Source: Pogonophryne albipinna
Taxonomy: Eukaryota > Chordata > Actinopteri > Perciformes > Artedidraconidae
Assembly: GCA_028583405.1 (NCBI GenBank)
Contig: CM053256.1
Coordinates: 26,943,325 to 27,007,324, forward strand
Direction: 5' to 3'
Length of the DNA: 64,000 nt
Part shown: positions 33,760-46,425 of the stretch, one piece after another
Layout: each line of letters starts with the position of its first letter
Position numbering within the stretch: position 1 is the stretch's first letter
Notes under the pieces: model-generated
The model's database searches: none
What the model saw: the letters and a program-made list of their open reading frames with translations, nothing else
What the model was told of the DNA's origin: nothing
Position numbers and translations under genes: made by a program

Positions 33760-33948
33760 AGTGCCATGTTATGTTGTTTTCTCCTCCTAATCTTGGCTTA
33801 TATGTTTTTACCTGGACTGTATTTTCTATTTCAATATTTCATTTTGCACTATTTTTGAGGCATGTATGTTTCTCCGTAGGATCATCCAAGGACTTCAGCT
33901 TTTGATTGCCAAAACGTAATTTTCGACCTGACAATAAAGCCTTTTAAT
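33760..33948 (+). mobile_element. LINE 3'-end remnant
   Basis: 'gactgtattttctatttcaa', 'tgcactatttttgaggc', 'gattgccaaaacgtaatttt' and 'cctgacaataaagcctttt' follow the order of common teleost LINE 3' UTRs ending in ACAATAAAG. The neighbouring hAT element inserted a few bases after this end. Confidence 0.45.
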
Positions 33949-34997
33949 TAGTGCTGTCAAAATTATCGCGTTAACGGCGGTAATTAATTTTTTGAATTAA
34001 TTGCGTTAAAATATTTAACGCATTTAACGCATGTGCAGAATGGCCCGCCCCATACATCCCACCAGTGGCAGCGCCAGGGTATGGCTGGGATAGGCTACAC
34101 CCATACCAAGAAATGGCTTAGCCCCACCATGAAAAATGATGTTAAAGTAAGCAAAATAAAGTCTGCCAACTCGCGCGGAGTAAATTGCACAAACAGCAGT
34201 TAGTAAGATTGATTTCAGGAGCCACTTGTCTGGAAATACCGAAGACCAGAAACGGTTTTGAAAACTTTTGTCACGTAGTGATCGTCTTCTCAATAGAACA
34301 TCTTTGATAATGTCGGTGTTGTTGCAGGAAGTCCCGACGGAGAATACTTTTGCTGTAGTACAGGGGTGCACATAACTGGTACGCAGGTTATGTGCGTAAT
34401 CTGAAACTTGTGTCACAAAGCGCATTTGCGTACCGACGTACTTGTGAGGCTTTTCCAGAAGGCGGTTAGATCACCGGACGACAGAGTCGGTCTCCGTGTG
34501 CACAGACAGGGCTGCTGTTAACGTCGGTCTGTACAACGGCATTGTGCCAAAACTACGCCAACCGGCTGCGGAGGGAGACTTTCTCCCCCCCCTTCACTGG
34601 AGAACTGCGCTAAAACAGCTGATCACAACGTTCACACTCTGTGGTCACGAAGTACTCCACTAGCCGCCGCCGCCCCCCCCCCCCTCTGTCGACTTTCCTG
34701 AAGTACTCCCCCGTTGATAGAAATCAACACGTAATGAATTAAGACCCCACGGTTTGATGATTGATAGGTGTGTGGGCTGTCTTTCATTTTGACACGCAGA
34801 AAAATGTTATAATAAACATAGATACTGTATGTTAAATGGATATATCCGCCTTCTTTCATTTATCTTTCCATTCCCACAACAATATACATAAAGAAATGGC
34901 ATATTTTGGACATAGTTCGAATGGTGATTAATCATGATTAATTAATTTTTAAGCTGTGATTAATCTGATTAAAATTTTTAATCGTTTGACAGCCCTA
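33949..34997. mobile_element. hAT element (1049 bp), non-autonomous
   Basis: It starts TAGTGCTGTCAAAATTATCG and ends TAATCGTTTGACAGCCCTA. CTTTTAAT is duplicated exactly (33941-33948 and 34998-35005). The 'gcgttaac...attaattgcgttaaa' and 'tgattaatcatgattaatta' subterminal text is a well-known teleost family. A stretch at about 34360-34450 ('aggggtgcacataactggta') looks like part of a second, nested hAT, but I find no right end. A 133-codon minus frame (34024-34425) has no transposase motif. Confidence 0.9.
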
Positions 34998-36114
34998 CTT
35001 TTAATATTTGAAAGTTGTCTGAGGAAACATCTGATGTAGCAGAACTGATTATGAACTTGGACACTTCCTCAGTGTCCCACATCAAATAAAGCATCAAAGA
35101 GCACTTGATCACGACTTGCACTGACACAGAAGAAGCGCTTTAATATCCGGATCCACTTTTCCCTCAAGTACAAAGTTGACTCTCAAAGTCAAGTGCAACC
35201 ACTCAAAAGTCAATGTGTTTTCTGATGGTCCGCGTCAAGAAGACACTGAGTGGGAGGAAAATGCATCCCCAAAGCCAAGCGGTTCTACAAGACACATAAT
35301 CAGATTCCCGCTCATAGTAAACATATTTGCTCAAACTGCCACAGGTTTGATGTCTCCTTCCCACTTGACTAAATGAACTGCCTGTTTGAGCGGCAGCAAA
35401 TCGGTATCTTCCTCTTTCTGTCTGTCGTCCTCTCTCCTCCTCCTCCTCCTCCTCCTCCTCCTCCTCCTCGCTGATGTTCCTAAATGAGCAGGCCATTGCA
35501 GGAGCAGCAAATCATTAAGACGGAGCAGAGAAGGTCAAGTGCTTTATATAGACGAGGGACAATTAAAAACCCGCCGAGACAATGTAGCTCTGAAAAGGTT
35601 AGCGTACCCTTTTAAGCATACACACATTTGCACACTTTGTACGCCGAGGAGGCATTCAAAGACAAGCTCTGATGCACAAATGCCGATAAAAGCTCCAGAG
35701 GGAGAGGAGACACACACTAAATGACAGATAAACAGACCAAAGCATGCACATACACACACAAGCATGCCTTTCACACTCCGCAAACTCACACATGTTGAAA
35801 ACCAAATAGTTGTTATGGGAAATATGCCACCAAACACACACAGAGAAACACACACATTACTTAATAAATGAAGAATTGTGAAGCTAGTTTGAAGATAATA
35901 AAAAAAGACATAACAAAATATGATCCTAATGAGCACAGAGGACAATGTCCCCATCTTGCCAATTTGCTAAATAGCTGTAATGTTATGAACAATTTCCCCT
36001 ACAGCAATTGTGTTTCTGTTGTTTAATGACACCCGCTGCGTCTGTGTTGCAGCAGTTATCCACAAATGACTTATCTTGTCATCTCTGCTCCGTCACAGAG
36101 CACCAAAGTATTGT
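34998..36114. other. No gene recognised; CCT repeat
   Basis: A (TCC)n run covers about 35434-35470. Short CA-rich patches lie at 35740-35860. The 97- and 136-codon minus frames here reflect simple sequence or chance. Nothing else identified. Confidence 0.4.
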
Positions 36115-36767
36115 TCTTGTCTCATATTAAGACGACACTGAGTAACACGTAACTAGCCAGGTTTATGCTAACATACTCGCTAGCTTACTAACTTCTATTT
36201 TACAGACATATTTATAACATCTGTCCCCATCTCATAACCACTAACCTCCTTGATAGAGAAGTTGGCTGTGCTGGTGTTACATTTTTCATTTGTTAGGCTT
36301 ACTTTAATAATTATTTTTCATTCAAAAGCTAGTAGCTAGATCTTTCTGAAGCTCCAAAGCTTAGCTAAATGCATGCTAAACCATCAAAACTCTGCAAAAC
36401 TACGAAATAACACCACATAATATCAATACATATATAAATTAAAGTAATAACAAACCTGTGCCCCTATCAGCCAGTGCTAAAAACCCAACGTAACGAATTA
36501 TTATCTTGTCTCATATTAAGAACACACTGAGGAACACATACTGTAGCTAGCCAGGTAAATGCTAACATACTCGCTAGCTTGCTAACTTCTATTTTACAGA
36601 CATATTTATAACATCTGTCCCCATCTCATAACCACTAACCTCCTTGATAGAGAAGTTGGCTGTGCTGGTGTTACATTTTTAATTTGTTAGGCTTACTTTA
36701 ATAATTATTAGTAGCTAGATCTTTCTGAAGCTCCAAAGCTTAGCTAAATGCATGCTAAACCATCAAA
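36115..36767 (+). repeat. Direct duplication with an LTR piece at the junction
   Basis: Arm 1 (36115-36388) and arm 2 (36504-36767) share TCTTGTCTCATATTAAG at the start and 'gcatgctaaaccatcaaa' at the end, with scattered substitutions and a few indels between. The 119 bp between them match 32301-32420 in the LTR 4 kb upstream in the same orientation, with about one substitution and one deletion. At the left junction TCAAA is shared by arm end and LTR piece. Confidence 0.9.
36384..36502 (-). mobile_element. LTR fragment copied into the duplication junction
   Basis: It runs from TCAAAACTCTGCAAAACTAC to AACGTAACGAATTATT, collinear with 32301-32420. Differences seen are CACATATAA to CATATATAA and CCAGGTGC to CCAGTGC. 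Neither end is a natural LTR terminus, so it did not arrive by retrotransposition of a whole LTR. Confidence 0.85.
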
Positions 36768-36782
36768 GCTTAAGTATTTTTT

Positions 36783-37060
36783 TTTTTTTTTTAAATATGT
36801 TAACATATTGCACATCCCTCCGTATAGTTTGCACATTTCTGTTCAAGGCTACTTTTTTTTATGAGAATCTGCAAATTTGTTATTACATTTGTTCGAGTAT
36901 TTTGTCATAATTCACACATACAGTATTTATTTGTTGTATAAATATAATAGTTGTACTCTTGGCCCCTCTTCTTACAATTGTTCTATGTGTGCACTGATAC
37001 ACCAAAGCAAATTCCTTGTATGTAAACCAACTTGGCAAAAAACTGTTCCGTTTGATTCAA
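36783..37060 (+). mobile_element. LINE 3'-end remnant
   Basis: After a poly-T run (about 36777-36791), 'attgcacatccctccgta', 'ttgttgtataaatataatag', 'ccaaagcaaattccttgtat' and 'aaaccaacttggcaaaaaac' match the 3' UTR class seen at 7190-7445. The expected AATAAA is mutated (AAAAAA). No coding. Confidence 0.45.
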
Positions 37061-38314
37061 CGTAAAAACATGTCCACATGTTTTCTGAATATTATGTCAT
37101 ACAATTACTGCATGGTGCACTCTCATCACTCTCTTTAGCAACCAAACTAAAAACCTGATAAAACCCCAAAAAGACATGTCATCACCAGACATTTCACCGT
37201 CTTCATTCCTGTTCTCTCATCTTCCTCTCTTGATTTCTTCCTATCCGTTATCTATCACCCTGAAAAAAGGTGTAAGCCCAGAAGGATTTCCTATGTCCTG
37301 TTATGCATGTGTTTTACTCCAAAGTGATAGCACTGCTTTAATATTGAGCTCACATCGATGTGGAAGTTCAGACAAACATCGCAGATTACAGTCTTGGTTC
37401 TCTGATGTCTCGCTTAAGGGAAGTACCACTCATGTTCAGGGAATACTGATTAGACTGCGTGGGTTCAATAGTCACGTGCACACATTACTAATTTCACCTT
37501 TGAAATAGCGTTTGGCGGTTGTTACTGGCAATACGTTTAAAATGCATTATTACCACATTGCAAACAAAAGACAAGAGTACTATTTTTCAGCCTTTCAAGT
37601 CCTCTGTCCTGTATGTCTTAGAGTAAACAGCTTTCTCCTGAGGACTTTAAAAAGGCCAGTTAGACAATGATTATGTCCATAACATACAGTCCCTGCAGCT
37701 ATTCATAGAGGCATTTACATAATACACAAAAAACCCTTACGTACACATTTTCCTACACCACAAACAAGTGTATGTGTTGCTCTGAAGTCCCGCCTACACT
37801 AAAATAAATGAAGCAGGAAATCTTTGCTTGCATGGCCATAAAACCCAATCTTTCCTCACTGAAGTACCAAACACAGCAAACGTTGACTCATCGGATTCTC
37901 TATTCATGAGAAAGAAATGGCTCTGGCATTTTAAGACTCATTGTTAATGAATATCACAGGAGCATCTCAGTGTTAGAGGTGTTTGTTGTTATTTCTGTAA
38001 TGAGGAACAAATGTCCTCGCAAGGACATTAGACCAGAAAACTCTCCCTGAACATGATGTACAGAAACATCATCCATCAAGGTTTGAATAATTTACTATCA
38101 AGTGGTGTCATTTATGTTTTTGGTATGGCCTTTCCGTGTATATTGTAACAGAGAAGGCTTGTTGGATATACAATGTTTAACAAATTAGTTTGATTGCTGC
38201 AAAAGAACAAGGACATTGTGTACAAATGGTAATGTATAAAATATACTTCAAACTTTTTGGCCTCTTTTAGCTTGTTGTTTTGGTTTAAAGGCACATTAAA
38301 TGTATGGTGTTAGC
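37061..38314. other. No recognisable feature
   Basis: AT-rich, with a 110-codon plus frame at 37176-37508 that has no known domain. GTGTTAGC at 38307-38314 is the left target copy of the next element. Confidence 0.45.
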
Positions 38315-38587
38315 CAGGGCCGTCCCTGGCCAACATGAGGCCCCACGCAAAGTTATATGATGAGGCCCTCTGTTTCGCAAGCGTCGACTGGGGACGGGAC
38401 GGGGGTGCTAGTGGAGCCACACTAATTGCGCTGCATAGGTGCGCCGCATTTTCGGCTCAGTTGAGGCACCCTCCGCAAGATGAGGCCCCCTCCGCAAGTT
38501 GAGGCACCCTCTGCAAGATGAGGCCCCCTCCGCAAGGTGAGGCCCCACGCAGTCTGCATGATCGGCCTGTAGGGAGGGACGGCCCTG
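38315..38587. mobile_element. hAT-like MITE (273 bp) with a small internal array
   Basis: It starts CAGGGCCGTCCCTGGCC and ends AGGGAGGGACGGCCCTG. GTGTTAGC is duplicated exactly on both sides (38307-38314, 38588-38595). The interior contains five units of about 19-20 bp reading 'gatgaggccccctccgcaag' with a/c variants (38460-38545). Strikingly GC-rich relative to the flanks. No coding. Confidence 0.92.
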
Positions 38588-39837
<1,250 letters not shown>

Positions 39838-40019
39838 TAACACATTCTCACTCACAACTCTTCTATTACCAACGTTCAGGGAGCTCTATGCAACTCAATG
39901 GGACTCCCTGATAGTTGAAAATCAGCCCTAAAGGCCCCCCCGGTGCGTTTGATAGTGACGCCAAAGGATCCTGACATAACGTCACCATAGGACGAGTTGG
40001 GAGTGAGAATGTGTTGGTA
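39838..40019. mobile_element. Short inverted-repeat element (about 182 bp)
   Basis: It starts TAACACATTCTCACTCACAA and ends GGGAGTGAGAATGTGTTGGTA, inverted with few mismatches. The interior 'agggagctctatgcaactca' and 'gggactccctgatagttgaa' is GC-richer than the flanks and itself partly self-complementary. I see no convincing target duplication. Class unknown. Confidence 0.55.
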
Positions 40020-40319
40020 AAAACATATTCATATGCAATCAGTGTCATTCTGTCTGCAAACTTACGAATGTGTTTTCCCTACAAAAAACACTAAGTCATG
40101 CTTATATCTCATTAGCGTTTCTATAATGGATCATTTGCAGCTTCCGCCAAGAAGAATAAATAGTCCTTACCACTGCGTACCAATGGTGGAAAATGCAGCG
40201 ACAGCAACGTATCTTAATATTACGGCAGCACTGATCAACGTTTTCTGTAACTGTCCAAGTCTGTTCACATTTTATTCTATTAAATAGTCTTTTAACACTA
40301 CCAGAGCCCATAATGTGTT

Positions 40320-41077
40320 CCCTTTAGTGTTGACTTCCTGTCTGTCTTCTTCTGCTGTTACCTTTAGTGTTTACTTCATGTCTGTCTTCTTCTGCTGTTC
40401 CCTTTAGTGTTTACTTCATGTCTGTCTTCTTCTGCTGTTCCCTTTAGTGTTTACTTCCTGTCTATCTTCTTCTGCTGTTCCTTTTAGTGTTTACTTCCTG
40501 TCGGTCTTCTTCTGCTGGTTCTCTTTATTGTTTACTTCCTGTCGGTCTTCTTCTGCTGTTCACTTTAGTGTTTACTTTATGTCTGTCTTCTTCTGCTGTT
40601 CCCTTTAGTGTTTACTTCCTGTCTGTCTTCTTCTGCTGTTCCCTTTAGTGTTTACTTCCTGTCGGTCTTCTTCTGCTGTTCCCTTTAGTGTTTCCTTCCT
40701 GTCTGTCTTCTTCTGCTGTACCCTTTAGTGTTTACTTCCTGTCTGTCTTCTTCTGCTGTTCCCTTTAGTGTTTACTTTATGTCTGTCTTCTTCTGCTGTT
40801 CCCTTTAGTGTTTACTTCCTGTCTGTCTTCTTCTGCTGTACCCTTTAATGTTTACTTCCTGTCTGTCTTTTTCTGCTGTTCCCGTTAGTGTTTACTTCCT
40901 GTCTGTCTTCTTCTGCTGTTCCCTTTAGTGTTTACTTTATGTCTGTCTTCTTCTGCTGTTCCCTTTAGTGTTTACTTCCTGTCTGTCTTCTTCTGCTGTT
41001 CCCTTTAGTGTTTACTTCCTGTCTGTCTTCTTCTGCTGTTCCCTTTAGTGTTTACTTCCTATCCGTCTTCTTCTGTG
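40320..41077 (+). repeat. 40-bp minisatellite, 19 units
   Basis: The unit is CCCTTTAGTGTTTACTTCCT then GTCTGTCTTCTTCTGCTGTT. Variants TTTATG and TTCATG for TTCCTG and GTCGG for GTCTG recur among units. The TTTACTTTAT variant appears at 40571, 40771 and 40931, i.e. 5 and 4 units apart. One unit near 40520 is irregular. I cannot tell which older element, if any, supplied the unit. Confidence 0.95.
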
Positions 41078-41189
41078 GATTTATCTGGCGTCCAGCACTT
41101 TGTCTTTTTAACCTATTTCCTTCTCTTGCACTCTCTTCCTTTTCTTTATCATAGCCATCTTGCTCTCCTTCTGGGAAAAGAAAGTTTGG

Positions 41190-41266
41190 GGGCTCTCTGC
41201 TGGAACTGCTACCCCCCGCGACCCGACCACGGATAAGCAGAAGGAGATGGATGGATGGATGGATCT
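41190..41266 (+). mobile_element. Retrotransposon 3' tail with (GGAT)n
   Basis: 'ctaccccccgcgacccgacc' then 'acggataagcagaaggagat' and four GGAT units. 'cgacccgaccacggataagcgg' plus (GGAT)n is a 3' end common to teleost LINE/SINE elements. The upstream part is not recognisable. Confidence 0.6.
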
Positions 41267-42145
41267 TGCTCTCCACAAATATGAACATAAATATTCCCAA
41301 TATATAATCCAATGTGTTTTCTGATGGATGAAAACACATTTTAGGTTGTCCACAACTGACGTTCTGACATTTTACTGGACTTCTTTCTACGGACTGATAT
41401 GACTGCACATAGTCCTTTGTCCTCCTTAGCAACAGTAATTTACAACTTTCTGTCTTGTATTCTGAGACAATTAATCCGCTAATCGCACCACATCCATGCA
41501 TTTTTCACAGATGCATAATACACTTGATTATATTTGTCCATGCTATACTAAAATGTAGGTACTTTAGTCCCCATCACAATGCTCTGATCCTGGGAGAAAG
41601 TCTACTTTACTTTTGCATCGAAACTCAAGTAATTTTTCTCAGATTTCCACAGTTCCCTGTAGAACCGTAGAGAACTTGCGATGAAAATGCTATTTGGTAA
41701 TCCTCCATGATAAGAAAAACAAACTCTGATTTCAGTGCCGTTTAAGCACTTGTTTTTCATCGCGTAGCTCCTAATCCGTTATCATTGATTTGGCTTGGTG
41801 AGACGTTTCCTCTCCATGGGCAAATCGTCTGGTAATTATACATCTTATCATATCTGACCAGTAAACAGGTTTGGAAGTGCTGTAGCTTCGATATGAAGCT
41901 GTTTTTGGGTCCCAGAAGAAAGATAGTCAGTAATTGCATGATATTAAACCCGTCTCATAAGCTGTAATGATTACAGTTGCATATCTGGAAACTGCTTTAG
42001 TGATATTGTCAAAGAAAGTGAAGGTTTTAAATCTGTAAGGGCAGAATTAAAGAATGTGCCGCAGTAGATGTCACTGCTGTTGAAATGTAGTGTTGTGTTC
42101 TCCAGTTTGACTTTTTAAAGGCATTTTTGTTTTTTTTGTTATTGT
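41267..42145. other. No recognisable feature
   Basis: Nothing identified; frames of 60-149 codons on the minus strand partly overlap the GGAT tail and look random. Confidence 0.4.
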
Positions 42146-42345
42146 TTGTCTCAATTCAATTCAATAGCTTTATTAGCATGACCATAGTTACATACAGTAT
42201 TGCCAAAGCTCTGTATAGTTGCAACATATACATACATATAAACAAACTGCTAAGAATAACATAACATATTTTATTTTTTTTCAAGGAATACAGATCCATT
42301 TAATTCATGTAATACATTAATACAAAATTAAATATGATATATATA
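42146..42345 (-). mobile_element. LINE 3' tail, antisense
   Basis: 'tcaattcaattcaatagctt' followed by 'tattagcatgaccatagtta' and 'cagtattgccaaagct' is the complement of a frequent teleost retrotransposon end (…agctttggcaatac…ccaataaagct…gaattgaattga). No coding. Confidence 0.5.
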
Positions 42346-43485
42346 CATAATATATATAAGATGTGAGACCTGGTGTATCAGATCAGTCCGATTCCCTCAA
42401 ACTGTGGCAAGCCAGCAGGCAGGCTTTAGTCACTCATATCACTAAATATAATAATTAAAAGACCCTTAAAGTAGACAAGGTTCATACCATGTATCGTGAA
42501 ATCAGATGGTAAAGTCACTGTGGATGGGATGTTTGAGAAGAGCACGAATGAACAACATAAAAACAGGAAAATGTCTGACAAAGTTAACAGCAATACTTTC
42601 AAAACATCACAGATTAATTAAAATAAACCTGTATCAAATCAATTTCACAGGCCAAGAAAAACATGTTCAAATGTGATATTGCTTCACATTTTCTATCGCA
42701 TATTCATTTCTTTGAAACTGAAGTCCCGATGTTTCTTCATCCTGAATGATCCGCCTACCTTTGATAAACAGTTTGTGTGCAGAAACGAGCCGCTGCACAA
42801 AGTTCTGATTAAAAACAACTCGTAATAAGGTTTGCTTTTTTCTCACTTTAAACATGATAATTTTTTTTTGTACATCTCTTCTCATGTTTGTTTACAGTGA
42901 ATAGGTTTTTGAATCACCCCCAGCGCTCTGCCAACAAAAGTCTTGAATACATTTTCTTTGAATAACTTATCCAATTTATTTGTTGCCATTTTGATTAAAA
43001 TGCAGTCTTTGAAATACGTAAAAACCTATAATAGGCGTCTTAACCGGCCAACTCTGTTTCCTTGACCTGAACTCCTAGATCTTATATTCTTACTTCAGTG
43101 AGTTAAAGGGCTTCACATCAATGGACCTGGCAACATGTATGCACTCGGTCTCCATCTGCGCTCACAGGGAAATGCAGGGTTTAAATGTAGCATTTGAACC
43201 CGTGGACAATTAATTATGTAGGCAGAGTGCAACACCATTTTAATATATGCATAGTATACACTCACACAATTGACTCTCTTGTATCTGCCCCTGTTTACAC
43301 CAAAACCAAAAGTGTGTGTATATCTGTTTCTGTGAAAATGTATTTTAAAGACAAAAGGAAAGCTTCACACTGCTGTTAAACATATTATTTTTGTAGTTTT
43401 TAATTTATGTATGTAGCCTACGCAACACTGAAATCAACTGAACTGCAATGGTGTGCAGACAGAGAACAAGTTGATGCATAATGTT
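42346..43485. other. No recognisable feature
   Basis: AT-rich. Nothing identified. Confidence 0.45.
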
Positions 43486-44705
43486 CCATTTCAGTCAGAC
43501 AACTCACGCATATGTTTATTAGAAGCCGCATATAGTTTGAGTTGGCGTCTCGGCTCGGGCCTCATCACTCCACAGATTTACAAAGAACATTGAGTGATGA
43601 TTGGATAACTAACCCCCCGAGCCTACAGGTGGAAGCTGGGGTGGGGCAGGTGAGCAGCTAGCAACATGAACACAGCAGCAGGAACATGAACGTAGCATTA
43701 GCAAGGTGAACACAGCATGGCAGCAGCAGGAACATGAACGTAGCCATTAGCAAGTGAACACAGCAGTGGCAGCAGCAGGAACATGAACGTAGCATTAGCA
43801 AGTGAACACAGCAGTGGCAGCAGCCGGAACATGACCGTAGCATTAGCAAGTGAACACAGCAGTGGCAGCAGCAGGAACATGAACGTAGCATTAGCAAGTG
43901 AACACAGCAGTGGGCAAGCAGCAGGAACATGAACGTAGCATTAGCAAGTGAACACAGCAGTGGCAGCAGCAGGAACATGAACGTAGCATTAGCAAGTGAA
44001 CACAGCAGTGGCAGCAGCAGGAACATGAACGTAGCATTAGCAAGTGAACACAGCAGTGGCAGCAGCAGGAACATGAACGTAGCATTAGCAAGTGAACACA
44101 GCAGTGGCAGCAGCAGGAACATGAACGTAGCATTAGCAAGTGAACACACAGCAGTGGCAGCAGCAGGAACATGAACGCAGCATAGCAAATGAACACAGCA
44201 GTGGCAGCAGCAGGAACATGAACATAGCATTAGCAAGTGAACACAGCAGTGGCAGCAGCAGGAACATGAACGTAGCATTAGCAAGTGAACACAGCAGTGG
44301 CAGCAGCAGGAACATGAACGTAGCATTAGCAAGTGAACACAGCAGTGGCAGCAGCAGGAACATGAACGTAGCATTAGCAAGTGAACACAGCAGTGGCAGC
44401 AGCAGGAACATGAACGTAGCATTAGCAAGTGAACACAGCAGTGGCAGCAGCAGGAACATGAACGTAGCATTAGCAAGTGAACACAGCAGTGGCAGCAGCA
44501 GGAACATGAACGCAGCATAGCAAGTGAACACAGCAGCAGCAGCAGCAGCAGCATAGCGAGGCAGAGGCAGGAAGACCTGGCAGCTTAAATAGAGCGGCAT
44601 GTTTAGGAGAATGTGTTTGGTTGGTTGTAGGAGGGACGAGGTGCGTCACGTGTTAATGTATCATTGGTGCTCGAGCCTGAACTAGCTCGCAGGCTTCGCC
44701 CCATT
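43486..44705 (-). mobile_element. LTR-like element, copy 2, inverted, with a 48-bp array
   Basis: The minus strand carries the same ordered landmarks as 9823-11255: GGCGAAGCCTGCGAGCTAG, the CACCAATGATACATTAACAC block, CTCTATTTAAG, TGCCTCTGCCTCGCT, a short CTG run, the array, CCTGCCCCACCCCAGCTTCC (a single 12-bp-type unit), GTAGGCTCGGGGG, CTCAATGTTCTTTGTAAATC, TAATAAACAT and GAGTTGTCTGACTGAAAT. Unlike copy 1 it has expanded the TGTTCACTTGCTA...CATGTTCCTGCTG segment. Confidence 0.65.
43660..44545 (-). repeat. 48-bp minisatellite, about 18 units
   Basis: Plus-strand unit: CAGCAGTGGCAGCAGCAGGA ACATGAACGTAGCATTAGCA AGTGAACA. Most units are 48 bp and nearly identical; indels cluster at the left edge (43690-43790), near 43915, 44146 and 44180. 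As 48 is a multiple of three, frames of up to 298 codons (SSGSSRNMNVALASEH repeats on plus, CSCCCHCC-type on minus) stay open and are artefacts. Copy 1 of the host element has one such unit. Confidence 0.95.
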
Positions 44706-45228
44706 TTTGCATTGCTCTTTTTTATTGTTTCTGCCACTGTGAAACAATGCAGGCCCACCTACCTGCAGATGTCATGTGATGCAGGCAAATATGCTCAGAA
44801 ACTTCAGCTCGAGTTCACAGCTACTGAGTGCATAGAGAAATGAGTCCTAAAAGCCTTTCACCATTACGGTTCCTTTGTGTTTAAATGTCATCACGCCAAA
44901 CATTAGCCGCTTTTAGCTTAGCGATGGTGATTTAAAGTCAAACCGTGCTGCTGTAGTTACTGTGCATTGTTCCTGCTTTAGTGCTGCAGTTACTGTGTGT
45001 TGCTCATTGTACAAAGTATATCTGTATTTTGAAAAAACTGCAGTCAATCAAAAACTTGATTCTTCCCTTCTTCTTCTCTGGAGGCTGGAACAAAACTACA
45101 GCGGCACAAAAGAGCATACAGTAAAGAGTGCTACTCTAACATCTGGGTTTTGTCTGATCATATCTGGGTTGTGATTTCTACAACTGAAGATAACAGCTGT
45201 AGAAAACAGAAAGTGTGTTGTCCAAAAT
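44706..45228. other. No gene recognised
   Basis: 'catcacgccaaacattagcc' with 'agcttagcgatggtga' at 44886-44930 resembles 57018-57062, so a small dispersed repeat may be shared. Otherwise featureless. Confidence 0.3.
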
Positions 45229-45360
45229 TAAGATAAGATAAGACTTTATTTATCCCGAAGGAAATTGTTGTTCCAGAGTTACAAAAATACAATAAACACA
45301 GCAGCAAAATAGTAAAACTGTACACTAACAGTGCAGAAAAAAGACTAATTAAATATCTAC
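45229..45360 (-). mobile_element. LINE 3' tail, antisense
   Basis: 'aagataagataagactttat' then 'ttatcccgaaggaaattg' is the complement of a common teleost LINE end (…ccttcgggataaataaagtc…ttatctta). It continues with an A/C-rich 3' UTR-like stretch. No coding. Confidence 0.55.
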
Positions 45361-46425
45361 AGGAAACATGAAACATACGGTCACATGATTAATGTTAATA
45401 TTACCATTACTAACATTTCTTGAGACACTTGGACTGCAGGTCTTCATCTGTACTGAACTTGTGTCTTTTAAGTATTACTTATGTGTAACTGTTATGAAAA
45501 CGATGGATTGAGTCCATTGTTGTGCCGAGCTCTTATGACCTGTAACGTTTGATACAAATATGATTTAAAAGCTTGACAACCCCCAAAACTAATCACAGCT
45601 CCAGTTAGATCTCAGTTATTCTGGCTGCTTTGACAACAGCTAGGGGAGTTATGGAGAGTGAGTCATAACTATTTGTCAAAATCTAATTCAGGCTATTTTA
45701 GCCCTTCATACCAGAGACCCAAATGGGATATTTAACTTGTATCCTGGGAACTGGCTTTATTAAAACACATAAGTATTCTTGTGGGGACCCGCTAGCTAAA
45801 GGCCTGAGACCCGTTATAAATCTCATTCCAAACTTTGAAAGGCCTTTGTTTAATACAGCACCAGAGAGGGAGCATTTTGTTATATAAGTGCGGGTGCAGT
45901 AATGATTTAATAATTGGGAGGTGATTATCGTTTGTACTTACCAAAATAATAACATATTCTAGTTTGCTACGAATGTATTACTGTGGTTACCAATGCACCT
46001 TGTACAGTTCCTCCAACTGCACCTCAGATGTAATAATCATCATGGACTCACTCCATGGTTAATAGAGTTGTTTTTCATCCCTCCCTGCTGTGTTAAACTT
46101 CATGTTTCTTTATCAGGAGTGACATGTTCAAATCCTATTGGAACAATATCAACACTTCACATACTGTCTTTTTTAGGTTTACATCTCCATCTCGTCAAGA
46201 GTTGGCTGAATGAACTAATTAAATATGACAAGCCATCAGAAGGGTGATGAGTCGACAGGACTAATTATGTGTTTAAGTAAAGAAAAACAACCACTAAAGA
46301 ATGATATAAAGGAGAGCAGAAAATCACATTTTCATTTCGTTAAACATAGCAGGTGGTCAGAGTTCCTGTCATTTCTATGTGTACTTTTGCCATTGCCAAA
46401 GACATGATCATCGTAGCGGGATACC
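45361..46425. other. No recognisable feature
   Basis: AT-rich. GGGATACC at 46418-46425 is the left target copy of the next element. Confidence 0.45.

Noticed and set aside
34024..34425. 133-codon minus frame inside the hAT element at 33949
   Set aside because: No BED, catalytic or hATC motif. It probably crosses nested repeat fragments and is open by chance.
43658..44600. 298-, 155-, 126- and 101-codon Cys- or Ser-rich frames
   Set aside because: Products of the 48-bp minisatellite; frames switch at each array indel.
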